Source of the DNA: Tetracentron sinense
Taxonomy: Eukaryota; Streptophyta; Magnoliopsida; Trochodendrales; Trochodendraceae
Direction: 5' to 3'
NCBI GenBank assembly: GCA_015143295.1
Contig: CM026561.1
Location: 36,212,875-36,276,874 of the forward strand
DNA: 64,000 nucleotides
In this document: positions 35,997-46,800 of the stretch, one piece after another
Layout of the letters: every line of letters starts with the position of its first letter
Position numbering within the stretch: the first letter of the stretch is position 1
The notes under the pieces: model-generated
The model's database searches: none
What the model was told of the DNA's origin: nothing
What the model saw: the letters and a program-made list of their open reading frames with translations, nothing else
Position numbers and translations under genes: made by a program

Positions 35997-36599
35997 CGTT
36001 ATGGGAGTACATCCATATTCTTTATTTTGAACGACCATTCCTTCACCGCGCCAAACCAAGTCCTCACAGCGCAAAAATTAATTTTGATCCAAAAATAAAC
36101 ACTAACTAACAAAATATAAATTAAGTTTTTTTTCCCACAACTGTTCACACATAAATATGATATATATCGGGTTTATCAAGAAACCTCTATAAGGCATATG
36201 TAGTTCTATTATTTTACCAACTTAAGTAAGACGCTCAAATAAAAATGAAACTAAATTAAATGAAAAAGGATGATTCCTTTTTTTTTTAATTACATAAATT
36301 ATTTAATCAATGTCTGACCAAAAAAAATATATCTAGTCAATGTCGGATTTTCACTATATTAGGGTAGATAGGTAAATATGTATACTTTTTAATATAACAT
36401 GCGATATATATTTATATGCATAGAAGGGCAGGGCTAGCTAGACACGCATATGTTATGGTAGAGCATAGAAGGGCAGGGCTAGCAAGAGACTACAAGGCGT
36501 TACTTAGGCCTAGCCCTCATGTCAGTGGGCCTATCTATTCTAGGCCTGCAACAGATTTACTATGGCTGAAGCCCGATATAGTTACTTGGGCCTTGCCCA

Positions 36600-36775
36600 A
36601 TGTGTGTTGTGGTTAAGATTCACTAACCTTTAGGGTTAATGAATCTCACGTTGGTGTTTAGAAGAAAAAAACTCAAGTTGAGATTTAATTTTTTTAACTG
36701 ACTGGTAAACAAATTTTTTTTCTAAGAAACAAGGTTAGACTCTTTTACCCTTAAGGGTCATTGAATCTTTTGCTC
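36600..36775. repeat. MITE-family copy
   Basis: Left motif gtggttaagattcactaacc with ctttagggttaatgaat, right motif in inverse (acccttaagggtcattgaat). Same family as 1755-1935 and 26751-27141. Confidence 0.6.
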
Positions 36776-37130
36776 TATTCGCATCAATGTAAAATAGGGG
36801 ACAACAATTAAAAGTCCGTAAAAAATGTCATTTATGCATGTTTATTTGCACGTAAAATCTTTAGTAAGTAATTTTTTTTTAATGGAAAATGAGTCACTTT
36901 TGCGAAAAATGACTTACATTTCAAAAATTCGTAAGTCATTTTCCTATAAAATTCTCATCTCTTTAGATATATTTTAAAAAATTACAAAATTACCTTTATT
37001 CATAATTGATTATTATTATTTAATACAAAATATTCACCTTATTTGTAAGAATGCAACCAGGCAACAGAAAATTCATCTTTTTATCGTAAAAACTTGACCA
37101 TTTACGTGCAAAGCAAACAAACGGGCCTAG
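36770..37130. mobile_element. TIR element of the 'gtttgtttcattgtaaa' family, copy 2
   Basis: Shares atgtaaaataggggaca, cgtaaaatcttt and caatgcaacca-type stretches with 35574-35996, and ends in the inverse motif (tttacgtgcaaagcaaac). It lies about 300 bp upstream of the TPR gene start. Confidence 0.6.
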
Positions 37131-37347
37131 TTCCCATTCTGGGCCCCATCTGACCCCTCGGGGTTTAGGGTTAAAAAAGCCCAGCCAAAAAGAAACCCAT
37201 GCTTGAACCATCAGTCAAACAAATCAACAGTTTTATCCCCCGCCATTTCGTAATAATCAACGGCTACAGTCATCTCTAAAAATCTCATGGTCAAACAACA
37301 GAGTCAAACTTCCAAAAATCGCCCCTTATCTTCTCTCGAGTCTCGAC

Positions 37348-37353
37348 TATAAA
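37348..37353 (+). promoter_or_regulatory. Candidate TATA box of the TPR gene
   Basis: tataaa in the context gactataaacag, 92 bp before the main ATG. A start site about 30 bp downstream would fall close to the uORF ATG at 37376. Confidence 0.4.
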
Positions 37354-37375
37354 CAGAAAACCAGTCTCAGTCTCC

Positions 37376-37423
37376 ATGGCTACTCGCCTCAGTCATTTTA
37401 ACGAGTCTTTCTCCAAACCCTAA
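37376..37423 (+). promoter_or_regulatory. Upstream ORF (15 codons) before the TPR gene
   Basis: ATG at 37376 opens MATRLSHFNESFSKP and stops at 37421-37423, 16 nt before the main ATG at 37440. Context tctccATGG is good for initiation. Whether it is transcribed depends on the start site, which may lie within a few bases of this ATG. Confidence 0.45.
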
Positions 37424-37439
37424 TTTTCCTCAGTAAACC

Positions 37440-37875
37440 ATGGTCTCGATGACTCGATGTTCATGGGTATTCTCTCTCAATGCCATTAATGGCGTCTCTT
37501 CTTCCCCATCGACCAACCTTAGAACACGCCCTTCCAGAATTCCCCAAATTTCAGCATCTTTAAGCGACTCCAATGCTGAATCTCCCCTACCCAATTCACT
37601 CAATTCTTCGGAAGACGAATCGGGCTCTCTCGACCCAGCTAAGGTCGCTTTTGCTAAAGCGAAGGCGTATAAGAAATTGATTCAATCAAAACCAACTCCA
37701 AAACAGGTTCAAAACCCAGTTTCAGAATCTTCTGAAATTGGAAATACTAACAATGGTTCGGTTTCCGTTAAGCTTGCAATGGAGAAAGCTAGGAAATATA
37801 AGATGAACAAAGGAGATCTTGGAATTGAGGTTAGCATCAGCAACAACAATGTAGAGGAGAAAGATAGAGATCCAG
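37440..37875 (+). CDS. TPR gene exon 1
   Basis: Starts at the ATG in ctcagtaaaccATGG and ends at tccag|gtaata after 145 codons plus one base. Encodes the transit-peptide-like region and the two Lys/Ala motifs. Confidence 0.85.
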
Positions 37876-40800
37876 GTAATAATGGTTGGGAAATTATCAC
37901 ATTTTTATTAGAATTTTCGTTATTTTTGATTGATTTAGAGGTGTTATCGAAAAACTGCTCCCTTTTTTTAGTGTATCTTTATGAACTATAGTATAATTAC
38001 AAATAAGAACCATGTAAGAATTCAATGCTTGAGGAAAATTGAGACATTTTGGGTATGTGTTATGTTCTAGGATTAGAGGAGGCGAAGGTGGGGATTTTGG
38101 GAGATGGGTTTGTTGAGAAGATGGTCATTAAGAAGGAAGAGCCAAAAATTTCCGGCATTGATTTTATTGGCCTTGACTTCTCGGATAAAAAGATGAGCAG
38201 GAGACTTCCAGCGGGGTTGGTCCCATTTGTAGACCCTTTCCCAGAAGGGGACCTGCCTGAGGTGGAGTTGATTGTTGGGGACAACAGCAAGTTTGGAGCT
38301 CCAACACCTTTGGAGCTGGAGCCGACCGAGGAAGATAATTCAGATTTCTACAAGCCGAAGGTTTCTACATGGGGAGTCTTTCCTAGACCTGGCAACATTT
38401 CAAAGACGGTAAGATAATAGTAGTCACTTGCTATGTTTTTTCAATTAAAATTCTACTATTTCACTGATATTGCTGATTTTGGTAATGTTTTGTTAATCTA
38501 TCATATTCTAAGAGAGAAGGGACTGATTGGTATTCAAATTCATTTGAACAACCAATTGTTTGAAGGGATTTTAAATGCAGGCAAACTTGTATTTTTGGTG
38601 TCAATTTGGCCCAACTAGAAACAAATCAACTGTCTTGCTTGTGCAACTTGGATGACCTAATGTGAGTTTTTTGGAGGAAAATATTGGAACTGTGAAAAAA
38701 ATGAAAATCTAACAAAACTAGAGGAACGGAAAGGAATCATTAAACACCTAAGCTCCATTTTGTATATGTTATATTAAAGCTTAGAATATTTTCACCAGAA
38801 CCGCCTCTTTTTGTCTTACGCCATCCCAGGGTGTTATACTCTAGTCTCTCTAGATTATCATAGTCATATACATTCAGGGTTTCTTGTTGGAAATAGATAC
38901 ATTGATATTACATATATATATGTATGTATGCATGTGTAATTGATTGTCATTCCTTATATTGTAGTATTTGGATACTTATACTTTTGGTTTGTAAGATTAT
39001 AGAGTGACTATACAAACAAAGGAAGTAATACATATTGGAAAATAGAGTAAACTCCCTGCACAAATGACGGCAATAAAATAACAATATAATAGGATGAAAA
39101 TGAGAATCGCACAACTGAGAGGCACTACGGGGAGTCTTTCTTGAAGATAGCCGAAGCCCCCACCGCTCCACGTGCAAAGGAAATGACAGCACTACCTCCA
39201 AGATTCAACTTAGCTCAGAGTCTCTTCGGTCAATCCCTACGAGTTTGCGCTACTCAGCGGATAATGGGGCACTAAACCTCATTTAGGATGCCCATAGAAA
39301 ATATTAACTTAATTCGAGTTAATCTGGGTTTGTAATTTAATCAACTTGTCCTCCAGTCCCTCAATCGCCCTAAGAGGAGTCCAACTCAAATTATTTGTGA
39401 AATTACCAAAGTGCCCTTGGTCAATATTGGTTGTTTAGCAACAAAGGTAGACTAAGTCTACACCAATTTAAGTGTGTTCTAATGTTGTTTGGTTACAGTC
39501 TTAGATTAATTGTCCTTGTTTGGTTACAAGATTAACTTTAGTCCATTTCATTATCTGGTTCAAAGAATTTGTTAATTCCGCCTGTTTATATTCCAGAGTA
39601 TCAAGTATGGTGTTGTTTGGACTTTGGACGACACATCCATACGCACCAAATATAGTTGATACCTGCACAAGGTATCCATATGCATTTTATGCATTAACCG
39701 TCCAAGATATGGGCAGTACCAATTCTATTATTTCAAAGACAGTCTAGATGACCGGTTCCTTTATGGATCCATTGAATAGGGTCAGTCTTAATGGACTTCT
39801 CCAAAGCATCGGACCTTTATGCCTGGTATGAAGGGACTGGACTGGTTACTCTTGTCAGATGGTCGAACTAATTAGTCTGAACTATAGACTGTGCGTGTTA
39901 GGTTTGTCTATGGACCGAGACACATCAGCGCAGCCATAAATGATGGGCTAGTTAGCCTGGTCCGGCAACAATCCAGGTTAGCCTAGTCTGTTCTGGGCTA
40001 GTAAGTCTGAATCTGGGCTCACCAACTAGGCAAGGCCCTACCTATATACTCTAGTGGGTAGGATGGATGGCCTAACAGCCAACTGCAACTCAAGTAGTTT
40101 AGACCGAAGCCTAAACCACATCAACTGATGCAAACAGGGTTTGGTTCAGAACTGAGTACTCTGGAGTGGTTCTAGGTCGAATCTCTTTCTCTGGTTCGGT
40201 CTTTGTACTTGGTTTAGGTTGACCATGACCTCTAGGTCGGCCCTTGAACTAGGTCTTCTTCTCTGGGAGATTGGTTCATTCCTTGGTCGGGCCTGTGGTT
40301 TGCTCTAATTTGGGCGAGTCTAAGTCTATGGTCATCCAACAATGACAGTCCTCCTCCTCGGCCCTCTATATAGGAGCCTAGGTGGGGTGGCCCCATCAAT
40401 GGGCTTGCCCCACGAGGTTCTTGGGCTCTGTACTTGAGGAACTCATCTAATGAACTTGGTAGGTTAACTGAACCACTAGCCTTGTTCCCCTTGGGTGGTG
40501 CACCCGAGGAGCCATCTGATCATCTTGATCAAACGGCTCAGATCAGATCCTACGAGCTCTTGATAGAGATCAACCATCCTCCGACCCCAATCCTAGCTAT
40601 AGGGACACATGGCCACCTGTGAGCACACGAACAATGGCATCACGCCGATGGACGGTTTAGATCGGATCAAAAGAAGAATCGACTCAACGTGATTCGCAAC
40701 GATGCGTACGTCAGGTGTAAAGTGCACCTCATAGCACCCAAAGCTGTTTGCACGTGCGTGTGCGCTCATGCTCGGCGCGATGCACCTCGCATGAGTGCCT

Positions 40801-43800
40801 CACACTCTAGAGAAGCTTGTTAATTAAAACACATGGGTATTAGAGCCTTTATTAGCTCACTTGAAAACTCTTTCCTAGGCGATGTGGGACTAAAGACAAT
40901 AGAGAATCTCAAAAATGGGTGTGCGTTGCTCACCGACGAGACCAAGCAAACAACTCAATTTAAAAACTAAAATATGGAGGTTTTTAGTCTCCATTAAAAC
41001 CCAAGATCCAGCTCCTATTGAGCTAGGTTTTGATTAATAACCAGAAATTTAATCCCACTTGATTAAAATTCAAACAAGTTAAATAGAAGAAATATAACAT
41101 ATATAAGAAAATATATGAGAAAAAAAATTTGGGCATCCATGAATATCTTGTGCATAAATGCAGGTGTCTTTCGACTTGAACCTACACTTAGTGCAAATAA
41201 GTCAAAACTGACTAATCAGGCCAATCAGACCTGCCACATGCACATTTCTTTCCGAGATTATGTGTACACTAACAACTCAACACTTTTACATCCATGCTTT
41301 AACCCAGCTTACAAAGTGCTGTAGAGATAAACCTGAAACTCATAGAAGGAGGAAGAACCTTCGACACTCAGAAAGGTGAGTCCATCAAGAGTGCTCCTGT
41401 CACACTATAGAGGTCAAGCCCATTATGGACATATAGTTACTCATTAAGAGAATCCTTGTGATTCTCAACCTAAACCAACAAGATCAACTGCAGGTTGGCA
41501 GCTTGCAAGAAATTGCACTATTTACATCATACTAGGAAGGGGCACATCTTGAGACCAAATGGCAATTTCATTAATAGTGCATTAAAAGTCAAGTACAAGG
41601 TTTGTTAATCCCATCGAACCTGAGAGTCTCATTAGGTTGGGTTGCTACCATGTACAACTCATTTGGCAGGCTTAAGTCTCATTCCTCTAGATGTCTTCAT
41701 CAAAAGGTTCGTGCCTAGTCTCTTGGACAAGGGGTCTACCAAATTCTCTTTGGACTTCACATACTGAATGACAGTTTTACCATCAAACGGGAATTATTAA
41801 TGTCCTAGATCAAGTCACAATCCCACAATGATGAATTTCCAAACTGAATTGGGTGATCATAATGGAAGTGGGAACTCCCACTAGCTTAGGGATGTTAGGT
41901 CAATAATCAATGTGGTCTACTTATTCGATTGAGGATTTCAAGAACTATTGAATTGAAAACAAAGAGAAACCAGCAGTAATGTTGAAACAAATCTAGGTCA
42001 AGGGTTTCTTTTAGGGTTTAGGGGCTGTAGGAGGGGTGGCAGCAATGGTATATGGCTGGGGATGTAATGGGGGGCTGTAAGATGGAGGGATAGCAAGGGA
42101 AGCAGGGATGGGGTGGTGTGGCAGCTCTAGAGGTCGCTGCAGGTGGTTACAGCACTGAGAGAGAGGGCTGCAAGGCTGCAACAGTCAAAGAGCAAGGTTG
42201 GGGAAGGCTGAGACTGCTAGGGGTCTTGGAGAACAGTTGCTGTAGCAAGGGAAGTGAAGGGGGAGAGGTGCGAAAGTGATGGGAAGTGGCTGGGACAGGT
42301 GCGACAGTGATGGGGAGGTGGCTGAGACAGGTGTGGTAATGATGGGAGGGAAAGGAAATGCTGGCTGCTGCAATAGGAAGTGTAGGGAAGGCTGGCAGCA
42401 ACAATAGTTGGTGGCTAGGGTTTGGTTGGTTAGGGTTTTCAATGAGAAAACAAAAATTAAAAGAGAAAACAATAGAGACAAAGAAATAATAGAAGATACC
42501 TTGGCTTCATACCATAACTAACCTTGGCTTCACACCATTCCATTCACAGGAAACTCAAAAAGAGCATTCATTCATAATAATCAAAATTTGTGTTCTTCTA
42601 CCCCCAGAGAGAGTATTTATAAAGAAAAGAATAAAACCCTAAAGTGAGGTAATTACTAAAACGTAATTACTTCAAATTTTAAATAATTATTAAAACACCA
42701 TTACTATTACAATAATCTTAAACTAATAAACTAAAACAAAAGAAAATAAACTAAGATAACTATTAAGAGGATCTGCCATCTACGATGGGCCACGCCATCC
42801 TATGGACTAATTGTAGCCCTCGAATCCTCCCGCTCTCAATCTGACAACGGATCTCAATCAAGAGAAAGATCCAATGGTGGATCTCCATCACGAGCATGAT
42901 CCAACGGTGAATCTCCATCGAAAACACGATCTAAGCCTCTGATGTCCGCATCACACATACACAACTATTATGGAAACTTCTTTCTACTAATTTTTGTTTC
43001 ATATAAATATTTATACTTTTGGTATTAGATGTATATTACATATATAACTATAGACAATTCTTGCCAACACTGTACACATTTTTCTTTATGTGATGCCTTC
43101 ATGAACTGATACTTGTACAAGAATATGTAATTCTACATTATCATATAACTGTACAATGAGTTAGCATGTTGAGCTATCCTAGGTCACCATTTCTAATGCT
43201 TCATATCCATGTCTGACACTAATGTACAAGCCCATTCCCAGGTTGCGTGGTTTCTAGTCATATATTCTATTATTAAAAATAATAATTATTGTTATTGCTA
43301 TTCTATTGATAATATATGAATTAAACAATAGAACAAATTGCAAACTGAAGTCTCAATATCCAAGGATTGCCTATTTACATTTCTTGCTTATAGTTGGACT
43401 TGCTCCTGAGAGCCCAAAATACATGCTAAGCAAAATATTCCTCCCAACTAACAACAATTGGGTCTATGAGGATTTGCAGGGGGGTACTTGATTGACCTAA
43501 CCTAGTTTTAGAAAAAAGGAGCACTAAACTACTTCCACAAGCTAACATGAAGTGGAGGGACAAAACCTACTTTACTGGGTATGGATGTGCTCCTGAACAT
43601 TACTTTTAATAGTTGCTAGGTCCCAGAAATTATTCTAAGTTTCTCTTTATAAAGGACCATCCTTTTATTTATTTTTCTATGCTAGTCATCTCCCATAATA
43701 AGTGCAGTTACCCTTGAAGTGCGATATTAATGATTCAACACTTCTTTCCTTGATTATTTCGGCTATGCCTTTAATACGTCACTTGTTAATTGTTATGCTA

Positions 43801-46800
43801 TTACTTGCAATCATCTCTTTCTGCACCATGTTTATTATCAAAACTGGGTCTTTCCAAAGTACAAAATAGCAAATAATGCTTTTCTTGTTTAAAATTTTCT
43901 AGGATGTGAGCTAAATTATTCATCTGCTTCTTTTATCTTTTTGGCAGATTCTAATATACCCACAATTTTCTCCTTGGTGTTTAGTTTGGTGGTGGAAGAG
44001 TTATTCGCCCAGGGGAGGTGCTTGAAACAGAAGAAGATAAAGCTGCTAAACAAGCGCGGACTAAAGAATTACTTGCAGCCTACAAGAAGAAGATGGGCTT
44101 AAATATCGATGCAAAGCTAAAATCTGAGTGTGAGAAGGTGTGCTTGAAACAAAAATCTACGTTCTCTATAACAATTAAAGAAAAAAAGATACAAACCTAC
44201 TCTGTTTTTACAGCATTATGCTTGAATAAATGTTCCAAAAACTCCCTTTTTCACAAGGGTAGGTATTTATGCCCCCAACCCATTAGAATGTAATTTGGTT
44301 CTAATAAACTATCAATTTAGTGCCACAAATTGACTCATTGAGTTTTCGAACTATGCTTTACATTATGTCTTCCAACTATTTCGAGGATGAGTTTACGAGC
44401 ACAGGAGCTGCCATGAGAGGACTAACACCAAAAAGAGGGTACATGGAGTGAAACTCCACAAAATAGTACATATAACTCAAAGAAAACATAAACATAATAC
44501 AACCAAAGTTGATAGAATAAATAAATTTGAGGCACAGTGGATGGTGGTGACATCTTATGCTGGAAGGACGGAAGCTATTAGAGTTTCTAAAAGAACCAAT
44601 TGTCGGCTCTAATGCCATATAGAAAACCGGAACTCTATTGATAACTAAATTAATTATCAACAACAACAGTAAACATGGTTTATACATACTAATAGAACCA
44701 CAGATAATCTACTCAAAATTTAGAATAGCCCTAATAAGCCGAATCTAATAAAATCTAATCTAAGCAAATATTATTCGATTGTGATGAAATACACTTAGTA
44801 ATGGTTCAGTGTTTCTCTTACGCCTTTTCCAATGGTACTTTATTCCCCTAATACTTAATTTTCTTCAACAAATAGCATACCTATCTAACAGTGGAGTTGT
44901 GTTGGAGTTTGGATAGGAAGATGTTAGGCAAAGACCCTTGTCCATTCTTATTGTAGTTCTTCATAAAATATTTCCTTTCCCTTTATTATTCATACTTCTT
45001 CTCTCGAGACTTCTTTTTAGCATATCCTCGCTGCTAAATCTTGCATGGCAAGGATTGAATTTAGAATTACTTTATGGATGTTTAACATTCATAGTTGTAG
45101 CACATGTTCTATTTCATGTTTTGGAATGTTGCAAATGTCCACTGATCTTTTCATTCAAAGGCATTTGGTCCGGATGAATACTTTCTGGCTTGCACAAATT
45201 ATCATTATTGAGCACAACACAGATATGTATCATAAAAGTGCATTGTTGATTCACCGCCATATTGATCTATATGAATTTTTTTATGTGCATCCATAGCAGG
45301 TGATCTTCAATGATAGAATAAAAAGATAATGACACATGATACAAATGTCATAAATTTTTACCACTTAAAAATATTGATTGAATAAGCTTTAATATGTCAC
45401 GATACATTAAAATTTCTCAATTTTACCCTTATCAAGGTATGTTGTTAAGTAATATTTTATACCTTCAAATTCAATAGTAATGTCTCATGGTATGGTAAGG
45501 TGTTTTTGTATTACTTCCAAGATGCATCATTTTTCATGTACTTCTTGGCAACAACCAGAGTACAAAATTTCTTTCTCTAATTATTCAATATTCACAATTG
45601 TAGGCAATGAAGGAGGGTGACTATTTGATGGTTCTTGGAAAGCTAAAAGAAGCATTACCCTATTATGAAAAAGTAATGAATAAGTTGCCATTTCAGGTAA
45701 TTTTTTTCTAAAGATATAAGTAAGTCCTTTTTAATTATTTGAGCTGCTTGTGTATTCACAAATCTTATTATCAGAAATTTTTTGACAAGGTAAAATCTTA
45801 TGCCATTCTAATTTTTCTGTCTCTATCAAGAAAGTTTAGGAAAATTAAAGAACTATGGAGGTGCGCACACACACACACTTGTTAATATCTCATGGTATAA
45901 AATTGTAAGGTTTTTGCGAGAAAATAGGAATCTAAATTTTGTTCAAGATATCTTTCTTTTCTTTTTTTTGCGAGATTTTATAAACCAAAACTCTTGAAAG
46001 TGTTTCTTAGAGATGGGCGGGGATGGAGGGAGGTGGGGGGAAGGGAAGAGGTTTTAGGCCTTTGGCTCTGATCAATGAATTAGGAATCTTTGCCTGTTGT
46101 CTAGAATTTTTTGTAACTTTTAATCATGATGTTGATTCTTACCACATATATGTAAAGATCTCCACCCACTCCCTGTACCCTGAGTCCCAGTATAGATATG
46201 TTTCTGTGGACACAGGGTCATTCATTAGAAAATTCCTGGATTGTTGTACAGATTCGATTACCGGATTCTAGTTGTAGATTGAAGGGCTTTCTAAGAGTGA
46301 GTTGATGTATTCATATTTTCATGAAAGAATAAGTATTATTTCCTAAAAGATGGTTCTGCCTCTTCATGGTTGTGAAGTTGTTTCTTATATTTAGGGTCTG
46401 GAATGCAAGTCTCATGTGGTCTCCATTGGGAGGTTAACAAAGCACTTGTCGTCAAAGAGGGACTAGGATCATGCTTCACTTCAATCTTACATCCATAATG
46501 GTAACTGTGGAAAGTTGCTTGGAAATAATAACATCAGCAATATTGATGATTAGATTGGTACCCAAAGTCCACACCTATTTGTGCAAATCCTTTAGGAATC
46601 CATATTTAACAAATAATCCTTCAATTTTCTAAAGTAGAATGTTGGAGGGCTTTATTTGCAGTTACACTAAGTGCAAAGGTATTTACTGTACGAATTCTTT
46701 CCATAGTGCAGAAAGTAATTGTCTGATCTTTCTCACCTTCTGAATCTTTCGTATTTAATACCATACAAATATTGTTTGTACAGAGCGAACTTCATGGAGT

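Larger units (their letters stand above)
38409..43984 (+). other. TPR gene intron 2, transposon-filled (5.6 kb)
   Basis: Contains a copia 3' fragment (about 39290-41800), low-complexity sequence at 41990-42480 and a dispersed repeat at 42962-43462. 38409-39290 and 43463-43984 look like ordinary intron. GT at 38409 and AG at 43983-43984 are intact. Confidence 0.75.

Noticed and set aside
36416..36616. 66-codon frame with a repeated HRRAGLAR motif
   Set aside because: Comes from a short direct repeat (agaagggcagggctagc) in non-coding sequence; no start context or homology I recognise.
42147..42481. Minus-strand Pro/Ser/Leu-rich frames
   Set aside because: Purine-rich low-complexity DNA inside intron 2; no conserved motif.
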